Assembly: GCF_023856365.1 (NCBI RefSeq)
Contig: NC_064542.1
Span: 21,795,838-21,859,837, forward strand
DNA length: 64,000 nt
Source of the DNA: Brienomyrus brachyistius
Taxonomy: Eukaryota; Chordata; Actinopteri; Osteoglossiformes; Mormyridae
Direction of reading: 5' to 3'
Part shown: positions 12,588-25,089 of the stretch, piece by piece
Layout: each line of letters opens with the position of its first letter
Numbering within the stretch: position 1 is the first letter of the stretch
Made by a program: the position numbers and the translations under genes
Notes under the pieces: model-generated
What the model saw: only the letters and a program-made list of their open reading frames with translations
Told to the model about the DNA's origin: nothing
Database searches by the model: none

Positions 12588-15500
12588 GTCGCTTTTAAGG
12601 TGTGTTGGAGAGGTATTTTAAACTTAGCTTAAACTATTCTATGTCGCGGACCTGGAATGTAACTTCCGCGAGGTGGGGGATCACTGTATTCAGAAGTTGA
12701 TGAGATTTACATTTTAGATTCACGTTATTGTTATTGTTGTTTCAGCCATTTACAGGTAAACAACATGTACAACATGCCTCATGTGAAGAACTTGTTTCGT
12801 TCATATTTGAAAAAAAGCAAATAAAATAAGTGAAGTATTTCCTCATTTATCAAATTTTCACTTTCTTGAATACTTCTTGAAGTCATAATATGAAAGTTAC
12901 ATATAATGTGCATTGTTCCCCAAAGTTTAATGCTTAAAGCACACTTAACTGGGCATGTTTGTATCGTTTACGTTTATACTTGTTGTTCGATAAATAGGCC
13001 AAGATTCTATGTTTTATATTTCAAACGGACACAGCACAGTTTTTTAATGTTTCCCGAGGTCTCCGGGCTCCGTATAATTCGAATGAAGCGCAAAAACGAT
13101 ACATTATCGGCAGTTTTCACCTTATTTTTTTGCAGAGAAAAACTGTCATGATGATGAGTGATCATCGTTGACACACTACAGCACACAGCAATGAAATGCG
13201 TCCTCTGCATTTAACAAGCTCAAGATCATTAAATAACCGTTTCCGGAAGACAAAACAATCTGCAAACAATGGTTCAGTTGCATCAGAATTTCAGCATAAA
13301 CACGGAAAAAACTGTTTCTTAGATATTACAAAAGAATAAGGCAACATTTTTCAACCATTTTTTCCAGGTTTAGTGAATTAATTGGTATTTTCAGTTGGGA
13401 AAACTTCGTAATATACATTTCAATGTACGCTATAAGATTAGGCACAATTTGTCGAAAACAGCCAAAGAAACTTATTTCAACCGATGTAAAAAATGTCAGC
13501 ATATCAAACACATCAGACTTAATTAAAATAAGTAATATTTAAATGAAAAATAAGAATTTGAGTTGAATGAATTCATGTACTCATGTTTATTAATTTTTAC
13601 GAATTTGACATTTGTTTTAAAAGTGGAAGCCGCTTCAAATAATTATTTAACATTAACAAATAAAGACAGATATGAATTTCCAGCATTTATTAAATAATTA
13701 CCATATACAAACAATTGCAATGGGCTTAGAAGTTGTTCTACATGAAAAGGTGCTGCCTTCACAGTACTTTTTTTTTTTACTGTGTATGACATTTTAACAT
13801 CAAATTACAAACTGACCTCAGCTTACAAAGTCCAGCTAGAACACCTTCACAGTATGTATATAAACTTAACAGGAAAATTTTCCCATTTTCAACATAACTT
13901 CTATCAAGTAATGAGTCATTTGACATCACTGGTGTCAGAACAGATGTGCCCCATAGACAGAAGATTAGAAGATTTTTCTGTTGAAAACATTTTATATCGA
14001 AAAAAAAATGAACACATTTTAACATCTGAAACTGGGCTTTAAAAGTGCAAGAGCAGAACACGTTCACGGTAGTTTCTATGTATTGAAATATCGTAACGTA
14101 GCCACAGATAAGATCTCCTGACCTCGATTTTTGAAGTGCAGCGTCATAATAGTGTGTTGCGTGTAACGCAAAAAAATCGAAACAATTTAATAATAAATGC
14201 AATAAATGAAGTAATGTGATTTAATTCAGATAATGGCAGGTCTGTGAAGACCATTTGAAAAGTAGACAGTCCTAATTTGGGATATTGTACGTTATATGAC
14301 TTTAGAAATAAGACGCCGCTTCTGTCTACTTGGCTTTATTCACATTTTCGATTTGTACATAAAAATGGAAACGCCAGAAATAAATTTTAAAAATCTTGAA
14401 ATATAACTAAAATGTTTTAATGCTCATTTAAGGTGGAGTCCCCCCCCCATCTAAATTCCATTATATGTGTAAGAGACATTGCTACAGCAGTTATCTCCAA
14501 CACTATGCAACATACAGCAAAACGGCATGGATGGATAAACAGCACTACAAGACATTGAGTTATTCTCAAAGGCAATGTCACTTCAAACCTGCAATGCCAT
14601 TATTAGGGTGGATCTGTACTAATTTTAGAGTTCTTTTATTCAACTTTAAAATCTGTTAATAATCTTGCAATTAACTTGGTGCGCTGACCAGCTCCTCCTC
14701 CCTCCGCACTAAGCAGTTCCAGGAGCTCCAGAGTGTGCCTGACCATACATGAAATAACACAGGTAGTTATAATTTATGATAATATCAGGATGAAGGAAGT
14801 TAGTCAAGAAAATTTTAACAAATAGTTTAAAAATGTATCAACAAATTTCAGACAAATATATCAATAGATTAGGGTCAGCCATTTGCAGCCAACAAATACG
14901 TATAACAATTTAATTGTCAAATTGGGTCATTAACAAACAAGCGGATTGCTAGTTTTATGCATTCTGAGGTCGAGGGGTAGGGGCTTAATAGATTGACGTG
15001 ACTTAAAGTAGGACTTAAAAGAGCCGCAACTAACGTTTGAAGAGATGCCTGCGGCTTTTTACACCATAATCCTACAAAAGGATGCTGAGAAATCGTAATT
15101 TGTTCTGATTTTTTTTTCATGGCCGATACGTGACGTAATGAACCCACTTATCCATCCAGTGATGTTTCACCACAAAACACATTCCACTTTTGTTAAGAGC
15201 ATACCCGCCAGAGCCCCCCCACCAGTGGGTGGGGGATTTATTTTATTGTACATTGAAGATAACGGTGAAAATGCAGGAAAGCGTCTGCTGAGCTGAGACA
15301 TCAGTATGAACGGCGCTGTATAAGAAGCGGATTTTAGAGTTCTGTGTCCTCCCGTCCTTGGGGGTCCGAACTCCCAAGAACGCGACTCTGCGTTTGATGT
15401 TCTCCGTATTGAGAAACGGCCCATGTTTTTGTTCCGTCTGCGCTCCACACGATGTCCGTGAATTTGTGTCTAGGCGCTGAGACATAGATAAATGTCACCA

Positions 15501-15908
15501 CTGTGACCATGAAGCGCACTACACTCACATAGAAATAAAACGCCTTTACACAAATCAGGCAAATGGCAAACGTTTTAATTTTATTAAAGTGGCATTTGTT
15601 AATTATAAAACACGCACAATGTATAAACTGTATTTCGCTGTATTTGTAGTTTACTTGTTCTTATACTACTGTAATGAAGTGATCTGTGATCTGGTTAATT
15701 AAGTGGCTGCACCTCGGCTGTTAGGGATGTAGGGTTAAAAGAGGAAGAATGGAGGAGGCAGGGATGAGAGCCGCGCTCGATGAGAAGTTTCCTTTAATGT
15801 AAGCTCGGCACTTGTGTGTTCCGGGAGGTGGCTGCCGGCGGTGAAGCCAGATAGCGGGCTGCAGGGATAGATGCCGGTGTGGTAGGATGAGGGCGGTTGG
15901 GCTTGGAA
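12587..15908. other. AT-rich intergenic DNA; no gene seen
   Basis: The longest frames (13,777-14,202 minus and 15,243-15,485 minus) show no domain or family motif. No repeat was placed with confidence. Confidence 0.35.
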
Positions 15909-16140
15909 TGCATGAGTGCTGCTGCAGTGGAATTCCCCTTCTGTGTGGAGTTGTATAATGTTGACCAGTGTGATTGCTCCCTTCTCGGGGGACGGTCTTG
16001 AACCTCGGTGGTGGTGGGGGGGGTTAGGAGTGCATGACTGCTGCTGCGGTGGAATTCCCCTTCCGTGTGGTGTTGTAGCGGTGTGAACAGTGTGAACGCT
16101 CCCTTCCCGGGGATGTGGCTTGAACCTCGGGTGTGGACGC
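15909..16140 (+). repeat. Two-copy tandem duplication, period about 123 bp
   Basis: The block 'gcatgagtgctgctgcagtgg .. aattccccttctgtgtgg .. gctcccttctcgggg .. cttgaacctcgg' occurs at 15,909 and again, diverged, at about 16,032. A run of G separates the copies. The copies differ at roughly one base in eight, so the duplication is old. Confidence 0.75.
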
Positions 16141-16740
16141 TACATTTTCACTATCACCTACTCTGCGAAAAATGTCTGTCGATCTGGCGCAAGAGGTGAG
16201 AACGTGGGACTTGCTCAGACTTGTTCTTCCGTTGCTCCAAGTGGGCAGGTTGTGTGATTTTACTTCTGATATAACCAGTTAAATTGAGTTTTGTAAAATC
16301 AAGTTACGAACATTCTCATCATTTTATTTATGGATAACTCAGGAAAAACAAATTAATTTATTGAAATATACTTATAAAACGTCATATGGACATTACCACT
16401 GAAAGACTTTTTACAGTGAATCTTAAATAAAATACAGTATTTAATATTTACATTATGTACAGGTTAGGTTTCTTAAATGTTATAAAAGATGTAACATTAC
16501 TACAAAATATCCATAACTGAAAACACACTGAAGAAGTACAAAAATAAATTGATGCATCTACAAGATTCCCACTGTTTCAATTAAAGTGGGATTCGAAATT
16601 TAATTAAAAATAAACAAACCACTTTTGGTTCTGAAACACTTACGCTATTCAGATGTAAATGTACAATGTCAAAAAAATATTCACAAACAGTTTTTCCGAC
16701 CTCATCCACCTCCAAATTGCCGAGTATTAAGCTGGATCCT

Positions 16741-16799
16741 TGGTGCAGCTGGGGGGTGGGTGGGGGGTGGGGGGGGGGTGGGGGGAGGGGGGGTGGGGC
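16741..16799 (+). repeat. G-rich tract with many GGGG runs
   Basis: About 58 bases are almost entirely G with single T, A or C interruptions, giving well over four runs of four or more G. The plus strand could form a G-quadruplex. No gene lies nearby. Confidence 0.8.
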
Positions 16800-18496
16800 T
16801 AGGAGAAAAAAGGACACACTTAGATGTAAAAGTAAAATTTACCCAGTTTTTCTATTGTTGGTGTGGGCAATACAGTACAAATGTACTTTGATGAGATCAT
16901 TTGAAGTACGTAAGAAATTGTACTTAAAGGATCTCAAACTGGGCCCTAATTTTAGATTTTTTTTGGGTGGGGGATCCAAATGTTCTCTTGGGACATAAAT
17001 CAGTGAAATTGATCCATTATTAGGTTAAAATGGCAAAACCGGCAGACGCAAAAAAGGCTATACAATGGAAGTGTAAGAGCAATGTGTCAAAGTAAATCGC
17101 TGGGGTCAAAATGTTACTAAAAGCGTCTGGCAACATGGAGAAGATCCCTACAGAGAGATACCTGTGCCTGTTTGTATCTATAAATGTAAAGGGACTTTAT
17201 AAAACTCTTGCTTGTACAGTCGGTGTCTTCCGGTTTCTCACATAGCATCCCATTCAGTGCCTGCTAGTAGATTATCGAACGGTGACAACAGGCAGGCCTA
17301 CTAAATCGACTAGTAGGCACTGTCAGAAACTAGACGAAGAGGAAGATACTGACAGCAGGAACAATCGTTTTACACAGTTTAGCATTTTAATTCAGTATTG
17401 CAATGATTTTGTATGTCCCAAGTGAAAATTTGGACCCAAAAAGATTTCAAAATAGAGCCCAAGTCAAAAGATGCCGGAGTTTCCTTTAATGCTGCATATA
17501 TCAATCACAATGCGAGGTTTAGAAACAGTGGTTAAAATCAACCAATGTCTTATATACTGCAGTTTATACTTACTAGTGATGGACTTTTCTCTGTGTTGGG
17601 TACCTGTTCACTCCTGTAATCCTTGGTCCAGTGTTTGATCTAAAAAATATAAGCAAGGTTACCATTAGCAGTAATCAGAGTTAAAACACCACAATAACAA
17701 AGTTTTTTCCTTTTTCTAACATATGTATCTCTTCCAGTGGTTATTTTCCACTTTGACTTGTGAGACTTTGTACTAAACCCTACTTAGTACAAAATAAAGT
17801 CGACTGCGTCAAAAAAGACATGGGTTGAGATACCTAACAGAACACTGTCAGTTATGAACTATATTCGGAGAGGGCAAAAAAAATCTTAAACTCGTGTGGT
17901 TCTGCGTCATACATCACAAAGCTGAGCTAAAACCTTAAGAAGAAAGTCCTGCTTCCAGGTCTTAGATGTCTTTGATTTCCTTGCATCTCCAGTCCCGTAG
18001 AGTGTTTTGGAACGTTCTGGAAATCGAACAGGTGTGGCTTTTCCGACAGCGATCGATCGTAGCGAATGATAAGGTAAAGAACGGCGTAGGTAAAGAGACC
18101 TAGACCTACAAGCGTTTCTCAAAACCGTTCGTTATTTCAGAATTAACGAACCAACTTCGAGTACTGCTTTGTCGGCTTCTCCCCAGCCCCCGCGTGAGAA
18201 AAGCAGACCAGATAACAGCAACATCGACTCCATGTATTTCAATGGTGAAATAGACCAGACATATGCAAATGTAAAAAAGGAAACATAAGCTAATTAGAAA
18301 ATCAACAAAAACGCACTAAAGCAACTCCAATTAGGGCCAAAAGAAAACAATCTATTTGTTCAAAATATGAAAATTGGCTCAAAATGTGATGTTGTGTCCT
18401 TGTAAACAAAATGCACAGCAATATAAAAAGGATGTAATACGTTTCAAAAGAAGCCTTAAAACAAGTTATCGTGGTGGTGGAAAAATCATGTCAGAT
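16800..18496. other. No gene seen
   Basis: AT-rich sequence with scattered short frames and nothing recognisable on either strand. Confidence 0.35.
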
Positions 18497-18613
18497 CCAT
18501 CCATCCATTCATTTTCCAAACCGCTTATCCTACTGGGTCGCGGGGGGTCCGGAGCCTATCCCGGAACCAATGGGCACGAGGCAGGGAACAAGCCAGGATG
18601 GTCCATCGCAGGG
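18497..18613 (+). repeat. Alu-like fish repeat, 5' third only
   Basis: The text runs from 'ccatccatccattcattttcc' through 'ccgcttatcctactgggtcg', 'gggtccggagcctatcccgg' and 'gggcacgaggcagggaac' to 'ccatcgcaggg', then stops. It matches the first 115 bases of the full copy at 39,126. Confidence 0.85.
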
Positions 18614-18844
18614 TCAAACAAAAATCGTATCTTTTAATAAAATAATTACTACATTTCTGTACCTTAAAAGGTACAATTACCTACAACTAAAGGTACAATT
18701 GCTAGACCCTTTGGGATACAGCCCCAGTGACAAACAAAGGTACAGAGTTTTACCCTTTTTTCTGAGAGTGCAGGCACCAGAATGACATCTTTTACGTGCC
18801 CAAGGGCCCCTCTGCAGCAGTGTGTGTTCTTTGGTGTGTGGTCT

Positions 18845-18960
18845 TACCCAGCCCACCCCTGGCCAAATTGGGGCCCTAAGCAGAGTTTTATTTTGAGCCC
18901 CCCCCCCCCATTACAAGATGCAGTTAATAAGACATTCAATAAATGATAATCAGGGCCGCT
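18845..18960. repeat. Repeat with 'ggggccctaagca' text, shared type with 29,235-29,395
   Basis: 'cccacccctggccaaattggggccctaagcag' and the C-run that follows resemble the 'gggccccatgaaaag .. cagggcccccaacac' block at 29.25 kb. They are probably two diverged members of one short interspersed family. The relationship was judged by eye. Confidence 0.35.
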
Positions 18961-20039
18961 GGGAAATTTAATCTCCGGTCCACATCTAGACAGAATTATC
19001 CCCTCTTCTGTCTCCTGATTAGCAGGGTAGCAGCTGCTGTATTTATGCCACAAAGTTTTTCTTTTTTATTTCAACAACAGACCCACCTTCACGTGAAGCA
19101 GGACCCTCCTCTTGTTTTGACTTTTCTTCCTTTTGCTGGCTCCCGACTCATATTGCAGTTTGGAGGCCATCTCTCCACCTGCATGGATCCAACTGCCTGC
19201 CAGCGCATTTGACCGCTGATTTGTCAGATGCTGCCTGCTGTCAGTCATCGCGGCAAACGCGCGCCGTGTCAGATTACTCATCTCTTTTTCTTTCTCTCCT
19301 GCCTTAGGCTGACTTGATGCTCCACGCGCGCCTCACGGCAGCCAGGCGCATCCTTTGCACATTTGCAGGGAATGCGTCCCACTGCATGAAAACCAATTGT
19401 AATTTACAGTCATGCAAAGCATCCTCTCCTGCTCGGCATTGTATATAGTTAAATTACTTATTCTATAGGCGACACTTCAAGTGTGGCATTCACAGTGAAA
19501 TGAACTTGTGTTCTGCTTGTGCTCGAACGGGGGGGCATGGCCGACGGGTACTTTTTGCTGCCGTAAATATTCGCGATCGCGTGGTGCCGCGGGGCTATGA
19601 GCGGTCATGTAGTAATGTAGCAGGATGTAAATTAGGTGTGATGTCAATCACGTACCTTCTTTCCTGGTTACAAGCAGGTGTTCCTGATTGGATAATGGCT
19701 ATGGTCTGTGGTTGCACATGCCAGGACGGCTGTGCGCGACCGTCATCTTCGCCAGTCTTGTATTCAGAAAGAGGGAATCTGTTTCCGCGGTTACTTCAGG
19801 GTTTGGAAGTTAGGATTCGACTTCGGTGTTTAGTCGAATTAGCGGCGAGCTTTGTTTACGAAGCTTTCGCTGGCGGCATTGTCATCCTGCGCACCCTTTA
19901 CCTGGTGCCTGGAGCTGTCGTCATAGTACCAACGCTGTTGTTTTGCTTTGCTGTTTTTGTTTGGGTGTTTTGTTTTTGTATTTCTTTGTTTATTTTCTTG
20001 ACGGTGTCCGTGAGGTTCCAGCAGGCTGGTTGGCCTGGG
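18961..20039. other. No gene seen; CpG-containing stretch 19.3-19.9 kb
   Basis: A 195-codon plus-strand frame at 19,500-20,087 has hydrophobic stretches near its end but no family motif, and it runs into a repeat at 20,040. I treat it as a chance ORF. Confidence 0.35.
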
Positions 20040-20290
20040 GCCTGTACTACAAAGCGGGGTTACTGGCTTATCCGGGTAACTCGTTAGATTTAAGGTAGTC
20101 TGGGCAAACTGTAAGTGCTCCACATGCAAGGCAGATGCACGGTATGACCACCTGGCCTCATGCAAACCCACAATGTGACCGCAATTAAACTCCGTCAAGC
20201 GCTGGTAATGCTCTCTAATGCGTCTGGTGACTAGACACGCCAGTTCCTCGCAAATTGAATCATTTACATACCCATCGCTGGTCTGCATGT
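20040..20290 (-). mobile_element. Tc1-like transposase N-terminal fragment beside a MITE-like end
   Basis: The minus strand encodes LTEFNCGHIVGLHEARWSYRA, close to the first helix-turn-helix of Tc1 transposases (L(T/S)EFERG.IVGL.EAG.SYR). The HTH residues are recognisable but altered, and the frame continues into unrelated sequence. At 20,040-20,095 the text 'ggcctgtactacaaagcgggg' resembles a terminal motif of short fish DNA transposons. This is a dead remnant. Confidence 0.45.
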
Positions 20291-20570
20291 ATACCAAATT
20301 ACATCCGAATGTTACTTCTGGGTGCGTAAGATTTTCGTCACTGAGGATAGCTTCCTAATGTCAGGGTCAGCACCTGTATGCCGCTCTTATAGTCACAATG
20401 CGAAGTTCAAAGTGTCTTGAGCACAGATGTTTGTTTACAGCGCACTAAGCACTGACGTAAACACCTTGGAACTAAAGGTACAGCACAAATACAAAGAAAA
20501 TACATAAATTACGTATTCGCTAACAAGATACATACAACGATAAAACTCAGAGTACAACATACCACTTTTG

Positions 20571-20640
20571 CCTGTTTGTGATTTTGGTTGATTTTGTGAT
20601 CAAGGTTGATTTTGTGATCAAGGTTGATTTTGAAAATCCT
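20571..20640 (+). repeat. 18-bp tandem repeat, about three units
   Basis: The unit 'gttgattttgtgatcaag' starts at 20,587 and 20,605, with a decayed third unit at 20,623. Confidence 0.85.
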
Positions 20641-22079
20641 TGCCTATAGATGCTTCCATTAACCCCTTGCGCACCCCAACATTCCAGCGCCGCTCGTACC
20701 AACTTATTACTCATCCGCCAGCATACAGAAAATGACGCATAACATATATGTATGAAACAGTTAAAATATAGGCAAAAATACTTAAAGGAAATAAAATCAA
20801 ATAACACAGAGAAAACTGATCAAAAGCAAATGAATCTATTGAAAATGAAGCAGGAATGCCAGCCAATGGTAATAAAAATGGAACCAAATTACCATTTAAA
20901 ACAAACTTTTATAATTGTCAGCACAACCTGTTTGTCCCAGTTTCTGTTTGTCTTTCTTATCTTGCCCTGTTGTCCATCTGTAGTGTTTCTCCTTAAGTCC
21001 TGTCAGCCTCACGGCTCAATAAGTTGAACGTGTGGCTACTTGTCAATAATGTTGTGTGTTTGAATCCCACCGCCTCTGTTTGTGTAGATTCTGTTCCCTT
21101 GTGTTTCAGCTGAGTCAGATTTCTAGTCCCTGTGTTTTGATTTGTAGTCGGTTTTGTTTTTTTTGTCTTTCTTTTGCCTTTCTGCCCTTGATTGTGTTTC
21201 CATCGGTCTGTCGTTCTGTTTTCTTCTGGTCACTTTCTCAGTTTCCCCTCCCAGTCCCTTGATTTAATTATTAGCTTTATCCATGGCCTGTTTTTCCAGC
21301 CCTCGTTAATTTGTCACACATGTCCTGTGTTAGTCTCATTACCCCTTAGTATGTAAGTGCCTGCCTCAGTTCCAAAGTGAAGAAAAATGTACCCAATTTT
21401 ACCCAACACGCACGAAACGTCTGCCAGACGCATAGAATATGCTTGTAATGCCTCGGCCAATCCTGGACCATATCTGTATGTCTGCACGACATGCAAATCA
21501 AGTTCAAGATTTGAACATCAGACTAGAACAACTTTTGGACGTCTGTGGATGTGCAAAGCAGGTGCAGGACCCAATACTGGACGTTCAAGAGACGTAAAAT
21601 GTTCTTTATGGCTTCTCAAGGGACGTCTTTTCAACGTCCGCCAAACGATATTTTTACTGAGCGGGTTAATTTTCAGGCAGTGTTGGTCGGAGCCCTTGTG
21701 CGACACTATATTCAAGCTAAACCGCCGTCGCCCGACACAGGTCACCGTTTGTTTAGCGATCTGATGGTTTGAGAGGAGAATATCAAGAATTTATAGAGCG
21801 GCGCTGAAGCACGGCTTTCTTTCTCTTGAGTTACAGCAGCCGAAAAGTCAAGGAAGTGCCAGCGACTAATTTCATAATCCCATATAAGATTTATTATAAT
21901 AAAGTAAACTTAATAATAATAATGATGCTAATAGTGATACGCACACATTCAGCTACACCCCAAACCCCTAGACCAGGGAATCGAAACACTATACACGAGA
22001 CTGCATCATTTTATTATTTCAAGTTGTACAATTTATAAAATACACACGAAATAAGTAAAATAGGCTCGTATTTAAATCA
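20641..22079. other. No gene seen; probable repeat around 21.4-21.8 kb
   Basis: Around 21,400-21,650 the motif 'ggacgt' and variants recur, as in the common 'gacgtcc' repeats of fish. The rest is unremarkable AT-rich DNA. Confidence 0.3.
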
Positions 22080-22266
22080 TATTTAAAAGTAGTCATTCAT
22101 TCATCCGCCCATATCATTAAAATGGGGATGGATTGATCGTATTTGGATATGGAAAAATTCATTGCAGGAGACGGGAATGTAAAAACTATTAAGGAAACAT
22201 ATATGATAGTATTTTTTAAGGTAAATGTCGCATTGCAGTTTTCTCACTGTTCAGAGAGGGAGTTCA

Positions 22267-23227
22267 TCATCCCATGGTAGTTAGCTGGCTGCTGGTGGAA
22301 GGTCCACTAGAAGGGGAAGCCCAAATTCCGTGAATTCCAGATTCCAATCCTGCAACCGAACAAAAAACGTAAGTTTAGTCGGAATTATATACTTAAGACA
22401 TAAGAAAGCCAAACGCAAAGCTACAACACACACAATGGCTACCGTGCTAACCTAGAATTGAGGAGAAAGAGGTAATATAGTCGAAATCTTGCAATGGTCC
22501 ATTAAAATCCCCCGCGGTGAGATCAAATAGGAGACTCACACAGGCTGCCAGCTGTTTGATGAAACAACACGTTTTCTGCAGCAGCTCCTCTGGGTCTATG
22601 TCCGTTACTCCTCTATAGCAGAACAGGCGCAAATACTCCGTGCTGTACAGCAACAAGTTTCTGCAAAGCGAAGGCAAAACTTTCCAGCTTATTTTATGTA
22701 AAACCGGCATGTCTTTACACACATATATAATATATACAATTTATAATAAATATTTTACGTTTTACGAGTATTCACCGTGAAATTAACATGCTGAAGGCTA
22801 TTAAAATAATAATGCTAATAGTTTAATGTTGGCTAAATTTATAATTACACCAGTTTTATGTTGTTTATGAGACCATTAAGAATAATATATTTAAAATTGT
22901 ATTATATAGCGCTAAAAATGACCAAATTCGGTTGAGACAAGATGCGGACAAGTGCACACAGAGAAATGCTTAAAATACGCACAAAGGAATTCGGCGAAGT
23001 TCATCCTCAAAGTTACAGATGACAGCAATCGGTTGTTTTGATAACCACATATCCGCAGCATTACCTTCGTCCTTCACTTTACGTCTCTGTGTTAAAAGTA
23101 CAAACACAAATATGAACGACATTTATACGACATAACTTTATATATAGCACTCACACGATACATATTATACGCATTAATGTGAAAAATCAGCGCATTAACT
23201 TACCAATCTTTTTATAGCAGCGTACAT
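22267..23227 (-). CDS. Four-exon gene of unknown function, copy A (about 139 aa)
   Basis: Predicted spliced gene. Exon 1 (23,204-23,227) encodes MYAAIKRL and ends at a strong donor (GTAAGT). Exon 2 (22,983-23,086, 104 nt) encodes RRKVKDEG through FEDELRRIP. Exon 3 (22,452-22,660, 209 nt) begins after 'gctttgcag' and encodes LLLYSTEYLRLFCYRG, then DIDPEELLQKTCCFIKQ and LLFDLTAGDFNGPL. Exon 4 (stop at 22,267) encodes LESGIHGIWASPSSG and ends LTTMG. All four exons join in one frame across phases 0, 2 and 1. The same structure is kept in four other copies here, which supports a real gene over chance. The product has no signal peptide. Exon 3 looks helical with a Cys-rich middle. I do not recognise the family. 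Copy A has the best donor and no visible lesion, so it is the best candidate for an active gene. Confidence 0.6.
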
Positions 23228-23321
23228 CCTTGCGAGCTTTTACCTTTTACATTGGGTAATGTGGTTTTGCTGCGCTCTGCCTCTTATTTCCGGTTTGTAC
23301 ATGTACATCTGCAGCTGAACT

Positions 23322-23391
23322 AGGCAGCCACAGAGACGATTCCAGACGTGTGAGGCAATAGTGCTAACCATTGCACCACCGTGCCGCCCCT
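23322..23391 (+). repeat. 3' end of an Alu-like fish repeat
   Basis: The closing block 'gtgtgaggcaatagtgctaac .. cattgcaccaccgtgccgcccc' is the 3' tail of the repeat complete at 39,126-39,484. The front is missing. Confidence 0.7.
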
Positions 23392-23398
23392 ATTAGTG

Positions 23399-23399
<1 letters not shown>

Positions 23400-23471
<72 letters not shown>
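23400..23471 (+). repeat. (ATT)n/(ATC)n microsatellite
   Basis: About 70 bases of ATT and ATC triplets directly follow the repeat tail. They give a false poly-isoleucine frame. Confidence 0.95.
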
Positions 23472-23473
23472 AG

Positions 23474-23640
23474 TTTTTTGCGATGGACCCATAAAAACTG
23501 CCTACGCTTGCTGTCCCATTTTCGTTTGTGGGATTTTTGTCTCTCTATGCCTATAATTTAAAAGCTACACGCAGGACACCAATCACTGTGGGGTGCACGA
23601 CATCACAGCAGGAAATAAGCTTCAGAATAATATCACTGAA
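23474..23640 (-). repeat. Upstream flank of copy A, related to 32,164-32,410
   Basis: 'ttttttgcgatggacc' at 23,476 and 'acacgcaggacacc .. cagcaggaaataag' at 23,567-23,621 match 'ttttttgcgatggacc' at 32,169 and 'acacgcaggacac .. catcaggaaacaag' at 32,349-32,402. The duplication that produced copies A and B therefore included sequence beyond the gene. Confidence 0.6.
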
Positions 23641-23699
23641 AGCCAAATATTAAACGAAAATATGCAAAGATTGCCTTATATGCAACTGCAATAAACCTT

Positions 23700-23872
23700 G
23701 ACATGTTTCTGGACTGTGGATGTGTGAGTCAATGGTACCCTGTGATGGGTTTTCGCCCGGTCCTGGGTTATTTATTGTTTGCGCTAGTAGCGCACGGGAA
23801 TAGGCTCCGAACCCCCCGCGACCCTGTACAAGACAAGCGGGTAGGCCTATAGGAAATGGATGGATGGATGGC
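23700..23872 (-). repeat. Alu-like fish repeat, reverse orientation, partial
   Basis: Reading the minus strand from 23,872 gives four CCAT units, 'ttcctataggcctacccgcttg', 'gtcgcggggggttcggagcc' and 'ggaccgggcgaaaaccc', a diverged subfamily of the same repeat. Confidence 0.65.
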
Positions 23873-24179
23873 TTAATTTTTCTCCTAAGTTGATTCGTAC
23901 GTCATCCTCGTATAATTATTTAAACATCGATAAAAAGAGACGGCAGTTCAATTCTACTTTGTGTTTGTCATGCCTAGAAAATCATAAAGGCAAATACCGA
24001 GAGGGATGCGGATACAGGCGGGTCTCCAGGTTACGAACGAAACTGAATCTGAGTATGCATCAAAAATAAAACACCAGACAACTGTATTACATTAAATGTG
24101 ATGCCACACAAACACACTGTATCGTACATTATATATAATTTATAGCTTTAAATACAGAAGCGTAAACTACAAGAGAGCG

Positions 24180-24385
24180 GTTTCATTTCTCTTGGATTTT
24201 TGTATTATTAATGAAACGTGTAAAGATCTGAAGTCGATGGCGATGGCCTGTCTAATGTAAAAGTTCACGAATACGTTATATAAGCCGGTATAACATGCTC
24301 AGAGACAAACTTGCAAAATGGGTCTGTATGTTTTGTTCTTTTGTCGAGTCGTGTAAAAAATGCCTAAGAAATCAAAAAAGTGCAG
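24180..24385 (+). repeat. 5'-end-like block shared with 36,628-36,800, ending in an ATG (MPKKSK)
   Basis: The stretch 'gtgtaaagatctgaag .. tcacgaatacgttatataagcc .. atgctcagagacaaacttg .. ttgtcgagtcgtgtaaaaaatgcctaagaaatc' recurs with substitutions at 36.63 kb. Both copies carry a TATA-like 'tatataagcc' or 'tcatataggcc' and then an ATG opening MPKKSK or MPNKSK. This looks like the promoter and first codons of a dead transposon or multicopy gene, cut off here by the CACTGTAA element. Confidence 0.4.
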
Positions 24386-24600
24386 GCTCCTGCACTGTAA
24401 CTGATTTTTGTTGTTTTCACAGTAAAATTACTGCATTCTCAACAGTTCATTTCTGTATTTGTTGTGTACAGCATGTTACTGTAGATTTTCATACTTTTTG
24501 CTGTTTTTGCAGTAATTTACTGTATTTTTGACAGTTCATTGCTGTATATGTTATGTACAGCACATTACTGTAGATTAAATTACAGTATATATATATATAT

Positions 24601-24631
24601 CAGTCTTTTACTTTAATTTACTTTAAATTTA

Positions 24632-24687
<56 letters not shown>

Positions 24688-24718
24688 TAAATTTAAAGTA
24701 AATTAAAGTAAAAGACTG
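24601..24718. repeat. Perfect 118-bp AT palindrome
   Basis: Left arm 'cagtcttttactttaattta' onward (34 bases) is exactly matched in reverse complement by the right arm ending 'aaagtaaaagactg' at 24,718, with an uninterrupted TA tract between. The whole is self-complementary about 24,659/24,660 and could extrude a cruciform. Confidence 0.9.
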
Positions 24719-25089
24719 TCCTTGAATTCAGTGGAATATTATTTTACTTTTTTGACATCAGAGGTATAGACATTTTCCTTGTGACTTTCACTTCAGGCAT
24801 GGTAAAATTCAGTATGTTTGAAGTGTCGTTGTAAATGTTTCCATGGCTTAAAATACATCTGTAATTTTTATACTGAGAATCGGATTTACAAAAGATTCAA
24901 CAAGTAATTTTTTGCCAACCCGAACGGTGGGACATTCTAAAACGCTTAACGTGAAAAAGCTTCATGTGGTATAATGTATCAAAACAGTGATCAATAATCA
25001 CCAAATTTCTCACAGACATATCATGGTTATAAAGACTTAGCAGTATAGAATTAGGGGCGGATCCGCCCTCAAGTCGGCAGATCCGCCAT

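Noticed and set aside
19500..20087. 195-codon plus-strand frame
   Set aside because: Longest plus-strand frame in the window but without a family motif; it overlaps a Tc1 relic on the other strand and a MITE-like end.
23371..23556. Poly-isoleucine ORF
   Set aside because: Translation of an ATT/ATC microsatellite.
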